A model generated the notes under the pieces. That model saw only the letters and a list, made by a program, of their open reading frames with translations, did not search any database and had not been told where the DNA came from. The position numbers were made by a program, and so were the translations under genes. From Candidatus Zixiibacteriota bacterium (lineage in GTDB: Bacteria > Zixibacteria > MSB-5A5 > SM1-73), in the NCBI GenBank assembly GCA_023129805.1, contig JAGMBK010000046.1, positions 1 to 12,300 of the forward strand: 12,300 nt of DNA, read 5' to 3'. How positions within the stretch are numbered: the stretch's first letter is position 1; the number at the start of each line of letters is the position of its first letter. This document shows positions 1 to 7,152 of this stretch, one piece after another.

Positions 1-45
1 GACACACCCTCTTTGTGGAGAGGGGTTCACCCTGAAGGAGAATAA
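1..45 (+). CDS. Possible C-terminal tail of an upstream gene
   Basis: Frame 1 is open from the left edge and ends in TAA at 43-45, giving 14 codons that end PEGE. It could be the end of a gene cut by the window, or chance. Nothing in 14 residues identifies a family. A small inverted repeat (CCTCT/AGAGG, 8-12 and 19-23) lies within it. Confidence 0.2.
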   Translation, partial: DTPSLWRGVHPEGE

Positions 46-71
46 AGGGGAGAGGCATAAAAGAGAAAAAA

Positions 72-920
72 ATGAAGTTCTGGAAAATTTTAGTTGCCAT
101 TCTTTTTACCCTTCTCCTTTTGGTCTTCACCAGGAAGACCACTGCGGTGCGTTCTGTCCATGAGGTGGTGGAACAACAAGGCATCCTGATCGATCATTTC
201 ACCGTTCCCAAGCAGATGGGGGATGAGGTCCCTCAGATATCAGCCAGGGTGGAAGGAGCTTCGGATGTGAGGCTTTTTTATAAGATCGGAAAGAATGGTG
301 AATTTCAGTCAGTTAAGATGAGCCCTAAACCGGGTGAGGAGAATATCTTTATAGCAACCATACCTCATCATTCTAAAGGCACAAAAGCCTGGTACTTCCT
401 CGAAGCTACCACTCAGCGTGAGGATGGCGAGGTGAAAGTCACCCTGCCGGAGAGAAGATCAGCCCAAGTCAGGCCAATCCGGCTCAAGTTCGAGGGTGAA
501 GTCCCCGCCCACATTATCATTCCTCATGTTCTCTCCATCTTTGGCGCGATCTTCTTCGCAACCTTGACCTTGTTTTCTGCCATAGACCTGAGAAAGGGGA
601 GAGGTATCTTAAGGAAGTCAGTCAAATTCTGTGCTGTGACCCTTCTTCTTTTGTTTATAGGGTTCTTCCCCTTTGGATGGGCCATGAATTATTTTGCCTT
701 CGGCGTGTTGTGGGAGGCATTTCCCTTTGGCAGGGATGTGACCGATAATAAAGGCCAGATAATGCTTCTGTTTTGGCTTTTCACCTTGTTCGTGGTTAAG
801 GGGACCCTTTGGGGTAAGGGTGAAGGTAAGAATCTTGTCTCCCCTCGAGGTTATTCCACCCTGGTGATTGTTTCCTTCATTGTAACCATGATCATACTGG
901 CCATTCCTCATAGCTTATGA
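72..920 (+). CDS. Predicted membrane protein with an exported beta-rich domain
   Basis: 282 residues, family not recognised. Residues about 5-22 form a hydrophobic N-terminal segment, either an uncleaved signal or a first helix. Residues about 25-150 are hydrophilic and probably outside the membrane; the pattern 'VRLFYKIG..FQSVKM...FIATIP...KAWYFLEAT' resembles the Ig/fibronectin-like domains of many exported proteins (inference). Four further hydrophobic segments follow at about 150-173, 185-208, 228-246 and 262-281, ending close to the C-terminus. The ATG at 72 is preceded by purine-rich sequence, with GGAGAGG rather far upstream. The gene ends 24 bases before tldD on the same strand, so the two may be co-transcribed. 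That spacing is suggestive only and does not define a function. Confidence 0.75.
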   Translation: MKFWKILVAILFTLLLLVFTRKTTAVRSVHEVVEQQGILIDHFTVPKQMGDEVPQISARVEGASDVRLFYKIGKNGEFQSVKMSPKPGEENIFIATIPHHSKGTKAWYFLEATTQREDGEVKVTLPERRSAQVRPIRLKFEGEVPAHIIIPHVLSIFGAIFFATLTLFSAIDLRKGRGILRKSVKFCAVTLLLLFIGFFPFGWAMNYFAFGVLWEAFPFGRDVTDNKGQIMLLFWLFTLFVVKGTLWGKGEGKNLVSPRGYSTLVIVSFIVTMIILAIPHSL

Positions 921-944
921 GGATGAAGGAGAGGAAAGAGCGAC

Positions 945-2390
945 ATGGAAGAACATAATAAGTTGGCTGAGCTGGCTTTATCTTTAACTGAAGACAAAGG
1001 GGCAAGTTATGCAGATATAAGGATTGAGGAGACCCAAGAGGAGAACATAAGCGTCAGAAACGGGGCGGTGGAGTTAATTGAGAAGGCGACCGATTTCGGC
1101 TTCGGGATCAGGGTAATGGTCAACGGTGCCTGGGGATTTGCCGCCAGCGCGGATGTAAATCAGGAAAGCATCCAAAGGGTGAGCCAGCAGGCTACAGAGA
1201 TCGCCCGGGCCAGCTCTAGAGTAAAAGAGGGAGATGTAGTTCTCTCTCCCCTGGAGAAGGTCACAGACACATATGAAACTCCCGTCATCACCGATCCTTT
1301 TTCCATTCCCCTGAAAGAAAAACTTGATTATCTCCTGTATCTGGATGGTTTGATGAAAAAGGTATCCGGAATAAACCAGACTGAATCCTACATGAATTTT
1401 ATAAGGAGGAACAAATTTTTTGCCAGCTCAGAAGGATCGGTCATAAAGCAGTTGATAATTCAGAGCGGCGCTGGGATCTCTGCTGTTGCCATGAAGAGCC
1501 ATCGGCAGATGGGGACAAGATCATATCCCAACTCCAGCGGACAGCACCAGACCAAAGGATATGAGCTTATCCAGGAGTTGGATTTTGAAAAGAATGCTAA
1601 AAGAATTGCAGAGGAGGCGAAGGCATTGCTTTCTGCCAAAGAGTGCCCCTCTAAGAGCACCACCATAATCTTAGACGGACCCCAAGTAGGTCTGCAGATC
1701 CATGAATCCATCGGACATGCCCTGGAGTTGGACCGGGTGTTTGGGGCAGAGAGGAACTTTTCCGGAACTAGCTTCGCCACACCGAATAAATTGAATAAAC
1801 TGAGATATGGTTCAAAGATAGTGAATGTGGTGAACGATTCCACATCTCCCTTTGGCCTGGGAACTTTTGGTTATGACGATGAAGGGGTGAAGGCTTGCAG
1901 AAGCTTTTTGATCAAAGATGGAATTCTTACAGGCTATCTTTCCTCCCGTGAGACTGCACCTGACGTAGGCGCAACCAGCAACGGCTGTATGCGAGCGTCC
2001 GGCTGGGCAAATTTCCCCATAGTTCGAATGACCAACACCAATCTTTTGCCCGGAGATAGGACTTTAGAGCAGATGATCTCTGAGGTGGATGATGGCATTT
2101 TGATGCAGACCGTTCGCACCTGGTCCATTGACGACACCAGGGAGAGCTTTCAGATGGGGTGTGAAATAGGATGGGAGATTAAAGCTGGCAAATTGGGTGA
2201 GATGATTAAGACCCCATCCTACTCTGGAAACACGGTTCAGTTCTGGAATTCCTGTGACGCTATTGCCAACGAAAAATACTGGGAAATCTGGGGCACTCCC
2301 AACTGCGGCAAAGGCCAGCCCGCACAGAACATGCCCACCAGTCAGGGTGCCTCACCGACCAGGTTCAGAAACGTGAAGGTGGGCCACTGA
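945..2390 (+). CDS. tldD: TldD metalloprotease subunit
   Basis: 481 residues, the usual length for TldD. In characterised members TldD and TldE/PmbA form a heteromeric cytosolic protease in which TldD carries the metal site; it degrades unfolded peptides, and in some bacteria matures microcin B17 or controls CcdA stability. The HExxxH metal motif is H253-E254-S-I-G-H258, followed by ALELDR. Near the C-terminus C454, within NCGKGQP, matches the third metal ligand known in this family. The N-terminal half has the expected 'YADIRIEE...ISVRNG' strands. The ATG at 945 is preceded by AGGAGAGG at about spacing distance. The partner pmbA begins 155 bases downstream, after a double hairpin. The gene looks complete and active. 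Confidence 0.96.
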   Translation: MEEHNKLAELALSLTEDKGASYADIRIEETQEENISVRNGAVELIEKATDFGFGIRVMVNGAWGFAASADVNQESIQRVSQQATEIARASSRVKEGDVVLSPLEKVTDTYETPVITDPFSIPLKEKLDYLLYLDGLMKKVSGINQTESYMNFIRRNKFFASSEGSVIKQLIIQSGAGISAVAMKSHRQMGTRSYPNSSGQHQTKGYELIQELDFEKNAKRIAEEAKALLSAKECPSKSTTIILDGPQVGLQIHESIGHALELDRVFGAERNFSGTSFATPNKLNKLRYGSKIVNVVNDSTSPFGLGTFGYDDEGVKACRSFLIKDGILTGYLSSRETAPDVGATSNGCMRASGWANFPIVRMTNTNLLPGDRTLEQMISEVDDGILMQTVRTWSIDDTRESFQMGCEIGWEIKAGKLGEMIKTPSYSGNTVQFWNSCDAIANEKYWEIWGTPNCGKGQPAQNMPTSQGASPTRFRNVKVGH

Positions 2391-2514
2391 TTTGAGTCGA
2401 ATTTTTAAGAGGTTGGTTCGGGGTGCCCTCACCCCGAACCAGAAATTCGTATGAATGCCTACGCATGTTGCGGGGTAAGGTACCCCGCAACAACAAATGA
2501 AGGTGGGCAATTGA
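2374..2514. repeat. Double hairpin repeat between tldD and pmbA, with flanking duplication
   Basis: There are two perfect 9-bp stems: GGTTCGGGG/CCCCGAACC (2415-2423 and 2432-2440, 8-nt loop) and GTTGCGGGG/CCCCGCAAC (2467-2475 and 2483-2491, 7-nt loop). A diverged relative of the whole unit occurs at 5679-5764, so this is a dispersed repeat. The end of tldD (2374-2390) is repeated with 15 of 17 matches at 2498-2514, bracketing the hairpins. This suggests the unit arrived with a short duplication of the tldD 3' end. Neither stem has a T-run, so these are not typical intrinsic terminators, although they could stabilise or attenuate the mRNA. Confidence 0.8.
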
Positions 2515-2545
2515 CCAAATAGAATTTTAGCGAGAGAATCCAAAG

Positions 2546-3877
2546 ATGATGGAAAAAGATAAAGTATTTGAGATTTTAACAAAGGGGCTTAAATCTTCTC
2601 AGGCGGATCAAACCGAATTAGTATTGTTTGGAGAGAAGTTTTCCTTCACCCAGCTTGCGGAAAATGTGATTCGCCAAAATATCTGCCGCTTGGATCATAC
2701 CATCATGGCAAGGACGGTTGTGGGCAAAAAGATCGGGGTAGCGGTGACCAACCGAATCGATGATGACTCCATCAAAGAGGTGGTAAGAACCGCCGCAGAG
2801 ATTGCCGGATATCGAAAGGGAGATCCAGACTTTGTCTCGCTGCCCGCCTCACCACCGGCTCAGGAGGTCAAGGGGTTCTATCAGACGACGTCTGACTATT
2901 CTCCAATGGACCGGGCAAAAGCTATCCAGACCGTTGTCAACAGATGTAAGGCTCAAGAACTGGTTGGCACGGGAGCCTTCAAAACAGAGAGTTACGTGAC
3001 CGCCGTGGTGAACTCCCTGGGAACAAGACAGTTCTTCGAGCAGACAAAGGCGCATTTTTCGCTCACCGCAAGTGCAGGAGATACGGTGTCGGGTTGGGCA
3101 CAGGGATATGACCGGGACGTGAGTAAAATCAACATAGAAGAGATAACCCGCAGGGCGACTCTGAAAGCAATCCTTTCCAGAGATCCGATCGACCTTCCTC
3201 CGGGGGAATACACCGTTATCTTAGAAGAGGCGGCTGTGGCATCGCTTCTGTTGTTTCTGGGTTTTTTAGGTTTCGGAGCAAAGACCTTTCTGCAGGGACG
3301 AAGTTTTATGTCAAAAAAGATAGGCGAGAGGATCACCGGCGATAATATCACCATCGTCGAAGATCCGTTCCATCCGAAGATGAACGCGATGCCTTTTGAT
3401 TATGAGGGATCAATTAAAAAGAGGGTCCCCTTAATCGAAAACGGGATAGCCAAGGGGGTGGTGTATAACTCCTATTATGCGAACAAAGCCGGGGTAGAAT
3501 CCACCGGACATGCGCTTCCGCCCAACAACACCTTTGGTCCATATCCCAAAAACATGGTGGTCTCCCCTGGAGACTCCAGCCCGGAGGATATGATCGCGTC
3601 GACCGAGAGGGGAATCTTAATCACCCATTTCTGGTACATCAACTATATGAATCCCATGAAGACCCAGGTGACCGGCACAACCAGAGACGGAACTTTTCTG
3701 ATTGAAAATGGAAAAATCAAGTCTGCGGTTTCAAATATGCGAATTGGGCAGAGCATCTTAGAGGCGTTCTCCAACGTGGAGATGATGAGCGAAGAGAGAA
3801 AAGTATGCCCCCAGTTCGGGGTGGTCATGTACGTGCCGGCGATGAAGATAAAGGATTTTACTTTCATAGGAGGGTAG
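2546..3877 (+). CDS. pmbA: PmbA/TldE, partner subunit of TldD
   Basis: 443 residues, the usual length of the TldE/PmbA family. It has the family's two-domain layout: an N-terminal part with RxxxGxxIGVAVTNR (residues about 55-70) and a C-terminal part with 'LPPGEYTVILEE', 'GRSFMSKKIGERITG' and 'GVVYNSYYANKAG'. As expected for this subunit there is no HExxxH; the metal site is supplied by TldD. The first of two tandem ATG codons is at 2546. No strong ribosome-binding site is visible, so translation may start at either ATG. It is very likely expressed with tldD across the hairpin spacer, unless those hairpins lower its level. The stop at 3877 is followed closely by the first copy of the GxxExxY-flanking repeat. 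Confidence 0.94.
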   Translation: MMEKDKVFEILTKGLKSSQADQTELVLFGEKFSFTQLAENVIRQNICRLDHTIMARTVVGKKIGVAVTNRIDDDSIKEVVRTAAEIAGYRKGDPDFVSLPASPPAQEVKGFYQTTSDYSPMDRAKAIQTVVNRCKAQELVGTGAFKTESYVTAVVNSLGTRQFFEQTKAHFSLTASAGDTVSGWAQGYDRDVSKINIEEITRRATLKAILSRDPIDLPPGEYTVILEEAAVASLLLFLGFLGFGAKTFLQGRSFMSKKIGERITGDNITIVEDPFHPKMNAMPFDYEGSIKKRVPLIENGIAKGVVYNSYYANKAGVESTGHALPPNNTFGPYPKNMVVSPGDSSPEDMIASTERGILITHFWYINYMNPMKTQVTGTTRDGTFLIENGKIKSAVSNMRIGQSILEAFSNVEMMSEERKVCPQFGVVMYVPAMKIKDFTFIGG

Positions 3878-3887
3878 GTCGTTAGAT

Positions 3888-3966
3888 CGGTCAACGGTCA
3901 TTTGACTCAACTGAGATGAAACGGATGTAACGGATATAATCCGCTTAATCCGTTGCATCCGCTGAC
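3888..3966. repeat. 79-bp palindromic repeat, left copy
   Basis: It matches 4394-4472 at 75 of 79 positions without gaps, offset by 506 bp. It contains an inverted repeat whose 16-nt arms are 3920-3935 and 3948-3963 (one mismatch and one G-U pair, 12-nt loop), built from the words ACGGAT and ATCCGT. It lies between pmbA and the GxxExxY gene. Confidence 0.93.
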
Positions 3967-3982
3967 AGCTTTATTCAATATT

Positions 3983-4411
3983 ATGGCAAACAAGATTCCC
4001 CATCAAGATTTGACTTATGAGATCATCGGTGCTGCTATGGAGGTTCATTCAGAGTTAGGACCCGGCTATAATGAGGAGATTTATCAGAAGGCTTTAGAGA
4101 TTGAATTGAGAAATCGAAAGGTTCAGTTCGAACCTCAGAAATCAGTAGAAATAAAGTTCAAAGGGGAAATGGTAGGATTGAAACTTCTGGACTTTTTAGT
4201 TGAGGACAAAGTTGTGGTGGAGATAAAAGCTTTGTCGCAATTAGATTCCGATCATGAAGCTCAGCTTATCTCTTATCTGAAAGCTACTGGAAGTGAAGTG
4301 GGTCTGTTAATAAATTTTGGTACGAAGAAACTGGAATATAAGAGGATTCTTCCTCCAGTGAAGGTAAAGGAGTGGAATGGTCAACAGATTGAACGGTCAA
4401 CGGTCATTTGA
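3983..4411 (+). CDS. GxxExxY family protein
   Basis: 142 residues from the ATG at 3983. An in-frame TTG at 3953 lies inside the repeat and is less likely. The family signature is G28-Y-N-E31-E-I-Y34. A PD-(D/E)xK nuclease-like core is visible at D70 and E80-I-K82 ('DFLVEDKVVVEIKA'), followed by 'QLISYLKATGSEVGLLINFG' and 'KRI', as usual in this family. The biochemical function is not established; the nuclease-like fold is a known family relationship, and activity is inference. No ribosome-binding site is visible. The gene sits between two copies of a palindromic repeat, and its last six codons and stop fall within the right copy (from 4394). The tail after KRILPP (about 20 residues) is therefore probably not conserved. 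Confidence 0.88.
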   Translation: MANKIPHQDLTYEIIGAAMEVHSELGPGYNEEIYQKALEIELRNRKVQFEPQKSVEIKFKGEMVGLKLLDFLVEDKVVVEIKALSQLDSDHEAQLISYLKATGSEVGLLINFGTKKLEYKRILPPVKVKEWNGQQIERSTVI

Positions 4412-4495
4412 CTCAACTGAGATTAAACGGATGTAACGGATAGAATCCACTTAATCCGTTACATCCGCTGACCAATCCACTGCATCCGTTGACAG
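4394..4495. repeat. 79-bp palindromic repeat, right copy plus an extra half unit
   Basis: 4394-4472 matches 3888-3966 (75/79). Here the inverted arms (4426-4441 and 4454-4469) are even better matched, with one mismatch in 16. A further partial unit follows at 4474-4495, with ATCCACTGCATCCGTTGACAG-like words, so the array has grown on this side. The copy overlaps the end of the GxxExxY gene. Confidence 0.92.
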
Positions 4496-4517
4496 TCAAA
4501 AAAAACAGAGGACTAAC

Positions 4518-4760
4518 ATGCTGAGTCGCAGAAAATTTTTAAAAGTATTTGGCTTTGCCAGCCTGGCGTTTTCATTTTTACCGACGATCTTTGTAAGAAG
4601 ATCATTTTCAGAACCCTTAAAGGATGTCGGGGCGAAGTTTGGGGTTAGAAACTGGCTTTATGGTTTTCCACGTAGAGGTTGCTCCACCCCTGATTTAACG
4701 TTCGAGTGTCATGGAAAGAGAGTGGAGGGGTTGACAGATTTTTTAAACTTCCGCATTTGA
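4518..4760 (+). pseudogene. Truncated Tat-signal protein remnant
   Basis: 80 codons. Residues 3-8 read SRRKFL followed by K, a textbook twin-arginine motif, and a hydrophobic stretch 'VFGFASLAFSFLPTIF' (about 10-25) follows, so the N-terminus is a convincing Tat signal peptide. AGAGGA lies a suitable distance before the ATG. Only about 50 residues follow the signal, without a recognisable domain, and Tat substrates are normally larger folded cofactor proteins. The simplest reading is the 5' remnant of a Tat-exported oxidoreductase or similar gene whose body has been lost. A genuine small exported protein cannot be excluded. It lies directly after the repeat array, which may have taken part in the deletion. 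Confidence 0.5.
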
Positions 4761-4785
4761 TCCGAATTTGTCTCTCAAATTCCAC

Positions 4786-5670
4786 ATGAACAATATCCGA
4801 AGGATCCATAGGACTTGTCTTGAGATACTTAACCGGGCAGTAGAAAAGCTACGATCCGAAGGGATTGACCGCCCCCGCACCAATGCTGAACTTTTGCTGG
4901 GGGCGGTTCTTGATGCGAAAAAGATAGATCTATATTTGGACCGTGATCGAATCCTATCTCCCCAGCAGGTTCAAAAGTTCAATCAGTTCATCCAAGAAAG
5001 AATCGCTGGAAAACCACTTCAATATATCATCGGGAGCACAGAATTTTTTGGTCTGGAATTTGAGGTGAGCCAGAATGTTCTAATTCCACGCCCGGAGACG
5101 GAGACTCTGGTGGAGACAGTTATCGAACATCTCAAGAATTGCTCCCAGCCTAAAATCATTGATTTGGGCACTGGATCAGGAGCGATCGCCATCAGTTTAG
5201 CCAAAAATCTGAAAAGCTCTTTTGTCTTTGCCACCGACGTCTCCTCCGAAGCTTTGAAAGTAGCAAAGGAAAATGCCAGAAGGCACGGGGTGGAGAGCCA
5301 GATCGAATTTGTTTGCGGTGATCTCTTTGATCCATTGGAGGGCAAGAAGCTGGAGAAAACCATCGATTGTGTGGTTTCGAATCCGCCTTATGTGAGCAAG
5401 GACGAATTTGACCACCTTCCCAAAGAAGTCAAAGACTATGAGCCTATCGTAGCTTTGAGAACTGACGAAGAAGGACCGTCTTTCCATAAGAAGATAATTG
5501 AGGGTTCGCTTGACTTCTTAAAAGAAGGAGGAATGCTGGCTCTGGAGGTGGGCTTGGGTCAGGCGAGCAAAGTTGCTGGTTTGATTCGAAATCGGAAAGA
5601 TTTAAAAAACACGGCAATAAAGAAGGATCTGGGGGGGATAGACAGAATAGTGATTGCACATAAAACTTAG
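4786..5670 (+). CDS. prmC: PrmC, release-factor glutamine N5-methyltransferase
   Basis: 294 residues from the ATG at 4786. PrmC methylates the glutamine of the GGQ motif in peptide release factors 1 and 2, using S-adenosylmethionine, in the cytosol. The N-terminal helical domain ('NRAVEKLRSEGIDRPRTNAELLLGAVL') and 'GKPLQYIIGSTEFFGLEF' are characteristic. The SAM-binding loop is D126-L-G-T-G-S-G132 and the catalytic NPPY is N199-P-P-Y202. The C-terminus 'KKDLGGIDRIVIAHK' is typical. The start is uncertain: a TTG at 4768 is also in frame and neither has a visible ribosome-binding site. Residues about 4-13 are encoded by a dispersed-repeat-like sequence (4796-4824) also found at 11378. No prfA lies upstream, although prfA is its common neighbour. 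Confidence 0.95.
   Translation: MNNIRRIHRTCLEILNRAVEKLRSEGIDRPRTNAELLLGAVLDAKKIDLYLDRDRILSPQQVQKFNQFIQERIAGKPLQYIIGSTEFFGLEFEVSQNVLIPRPETETLVETVIEHLKNCSQPKIIDLGTGSGAIAISLAKNLKSSFVFATDVSSEALKVAKENARRHGVESQIEFVCGDLFDPLEGKKLEKTIDCVVSNPPYVSKDEFDHLPKEVKDYEPIVALRTDEEGPSFHKKIIEGSLDFLKEGGMLALEVGLGQASKVAGLIRNRKDLKNTAIKKDLGGIDRIVIAHKT
4796..4824. repeat. Dispersed repeat fragment inside the prmC start region
   Basis: 29 bases align with 11378-11409, including an exact 14-base core AGGATCCATAGGAC, with one 3-base gap and few substitutions. Here the sequence is in frame within the first codons of prmC. At 11378 it is intergenic and continues into a GAGCGAAGCGAAAC motif common in dispersed bacterial repeats. 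Confidence 0.6.
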
Positions 5671-5678
5671 CTCAAGCG

Positions 5679-5817
5679 TTGGTTCTGGGTGTCCTTCCAG
5701 ACGGGTCTCCGTCACCCCCAACCGGAAATGTTGTAAGGTATGGGTGCCCCCCCCCGCAACAACAGCGAGACAATATATGGTTGGGTTGGGGGGTAGCCGT
5801 CCCGCCTGTGGCGGGAC
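5679..5817. repeat. Dispersed palindromic repeats downstream of prmC
   Basis: 5679-5764 is a diverged relative of the unit at 2413-2494. It shares TTGGTTC, GGGTG, CACCCC, the ACCGGAAAT-like spacer, a TAAGGTA-like element and CCCCGCAACAAC, but carries about 20 extra bases in the first loop (arms 5681-5691 and 5713-5723, 9/11 paired) and a run of nine C at 5747-5755. A separate perfect hairpin GTCCCGCC/GGCGGGAC with a 3-nt loop lies at 5799-5817; its core is the reverse complement of the core at 11745-11757. The region has no gene. Confidence 0.7.
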
Positions 5818-5862
5818 GTGGTGGCGTGGTGAACATGCAGAAACGCCTGATTTCCATTTTCC

Positions 5863-5891
5863 TTGACAAAACCCTAATACTTTGATATTTT
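5863..5891 (+). promoter_or_regulatory. Sigma70-like promoter for the tdh leader
   Basis: A perfect -35 TTGACA at 5863-5868 and a -10-like TATTTT at 5886-5891 (4/6 to consensus) are separated by 17 bases. Transcription would start near 5898 and give a leader of about 185 nt before tdh. A short hairpin AAGGT/ACCTT lies early in this leader at about 5902-5916. Confidence 0.6.
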
Positions 5892-5923
5892 CGAATAAAA
5901 CAAGGTGTTGAACCTTCTAAATT

Positions 5924-6010
5924 ATGGTTAGTTTCACATCTAATTCTAAAGAAGTGACAAAACTGGAGCAGACAGTGCAAACACAGAATAGAACTACAAA
6001 GTTCCATTGA
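5924..6010 (+). CDS. Candidate threonine-rich leader peptide upstream of tdh
   Basis: A 28-codon frame, ATG 5924 to TGA 6008-6010. Six codons are threonine (residues 5, 12, 17, 20, 24, 25), including a Thr-Thr pair just before the end. The stop is only 10 bases before the left arm of an intrinsic terminator, which itself stands 24 bases upstream of the threonine dehydrogenase gene. That order of promoter, short frame rich in the substrate amino acid, terminator and structural gene is the layout of transcription attenuation, or of tnaC-type inducible antitermination. Weak points: no good ribosome-binding site precedes the ATG, and the local sequence is rich in A and C, which favours threonine codons by chance. 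The regulatory role is inference. Confidence 0.35.
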   Translation: MVSFTSNSKEVTKLEQTVQTQNRTTKFH

Positions 6011-6020
6011 ATCAAATAAG

Positions 6021-6058
6021 GCAGAGTCAAATGAGGACGGCTCTGCTTTTTTGTTTTT
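6021..6058 (+). terminator. Intrinsic terminator or attenuator before tdh
   Basis: Stem GCAGAGTC (6021-6028) pairs with GGCTCTGC (6039-6046), 8 bp with one G-U and a 10-nt loop, followed directly by TTTTTTGTTTTT (6047-6058). It lies between the promoter at 5863 and tdh, so it either ends a short independent RNA of about 150 nt or attenuates tdh. Confidence 0.8.
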
Positions 6059-6082
6059 GTCATTTGTGGAAGGAAAGATATC

Positions 6083-7138
6083 ATGTCTGAAAAGATGCTT
6101 GCAGTTATGAAAAGGGAAAGGGCTTCCGGAGCAGAGCTGGTGACGGTTGACATCCCAAAGATCAAACCGAACGAAGTCTTGGTGAAGGTGAAAGCCACCT
6201 CCATCTGTGGAACCGACGCCCATATCTATAATTGGGACGAGTGGGCACAAAGTCGCATCAATCCACCCATGATTTTCGGACATGAGTTTGCCGGAGAGGT
6301 GGTGCAGGTGGGAAATTTAGTGAAAAGAATCAAAGTAGGAGACCTTATCTCAGCCGAGACCCATATCCCCTGTGGGCATTGCTTCCAGTGTCTGACCGGA
6401 AAACAGCACATCTGCCAGAACCTGAAAATTCTGGGCGTGGATACAGATGGCTGTTTTGCCGAATATGCGGCAATTCCTGAAGTTTGTGCCTGGAGGAATG
6501 ACGAAAGTCTCCCTCCCGAGATCGCCTCGGTTCAGGAGCCCTTTGGCAATGCCACTTATACTGTTATGGAAAGCGGAGTCTCTGCAAAGATCATCGCCAT
6601 TATGGGGGATGGACCCATCGCCTGCTTTGCCACCGGAATTGCCAGAGCAGTAGGGGCGGCAAAAATCTTTGCCGTGGGAGAATTCCCCTATCGGGTCAAC
6701 CTTTTAAAAAAGATGGGTGCAGATGTGGCTTTGAGCATTCTTACCCATGATACTGTTAAAGAGATAATGGATGCCACCTCCGGCGAGGGGGTGGATGTGG
6801 TTTTGGAGATGACTGGCGCCCAAAAGGCAATTGATAATGGCTTTTCCATTTTAAAAAAAGGAGGAACTTTCACCGCCTTCGGCATTCCCGCCTCCAGGAT
6901 AGAGTTTGATTTATCCAACAACGTCATCTTCAAAGGTGCAAACATCGTCGGCATAAATGGGAGGTTGATGTTTGACACCTGGTTTCAGTTGAGCAATCTG
7001 TTGAAGTTCAAAAAGGTGGATATTTCACCGGTGATAACCCATAAGATGCCTTTGAAAGATTTTCACAAAGGCATGGAGGCAGTGGTTTCTTCAAAAAGAG
7101 AGGCGGGAAAGGTGGTCTTCTTTCCCGAGGCGAAATAA
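6083..7138 (+). CDS. tdh: L-threonine 3-dehydrogenase
   Basis: 351 residues, a full-length zinc-dependent medium-chain dehydrogenase. It oxidises L-threonine with NAD+ to 2-amino-3-ketobutyrate in the cytosol, the first step of threonine breakdown to glycine and acetyl-CoA. The catalytic zinc site is C42 (SICGTDAH), H67 and E68 (GHEFAG). The four structural-zinc cysteines are C97, C100, C103 and C111. The nucleotide-binding loop is G175-D-G-P-I-A. Numbering runs four ahead of E. coli Tdh throughout the zinc motifs. The start at 6083 has AGGAA about nine bases upstream. Its usual partner kbl is not adjacent: only a fragment lies 2.3 kb downstream, beyond an accessory island. The leader upstream may regulate it. 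Confidence 0.95.
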   Translation: MSEKMLAVMKRERASGAELVTVDIPKIKPNEVLVKVKATSICGTDAHIYNWDEWAQSRINPPMIFGHEFAGEVVQVGNLVKRIKVGDLISAETHIPCGHCFQCLTGKQHICQNLKILGVDTDGCFAEYAAIPEVCAWRNDESLPPEIASVQEPFGNATYTVMESGVSAKIIAIMGDGPIACFATGIARAVGAAKIFAVGEFPYRVNLLKKMGADVALSILTHDTVKEIMDATSGEGVDVVLEMTGAQKAIDNGFSILKKGGTFTAFGIPASRIEFDLSNNVIFKGANIVGINGRLMFDTWFQLSNLLKFKKVDISPVITHKMPLKDFHKGMEAVVSSKREAGKVVFFPEAK

Positions 7139-7152
7139 ATAGAACCTGAAGT

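Noticed and set aside
3888..4495. CRISPR array
   Set aside because: Only two full repeat copies exist, separated by a gene and not by regular spacers, and no cas genes are present.
5898..6046. Known metabolite riboswitch or T-box upstream of tdh
   Set aside because: I see no T-box core sequence and no glycine, SAM or TPP riboswitch consensus in the leader.
5672..6283. 203-codon minus-strand frame across the tdh leader
   Set aside because: It crosses the repeat, the promoter and the start of tdh on the opposite strand, lacks recognisable protein features, and is cysteine- and histidine-rich in the manner of a shadow frame.
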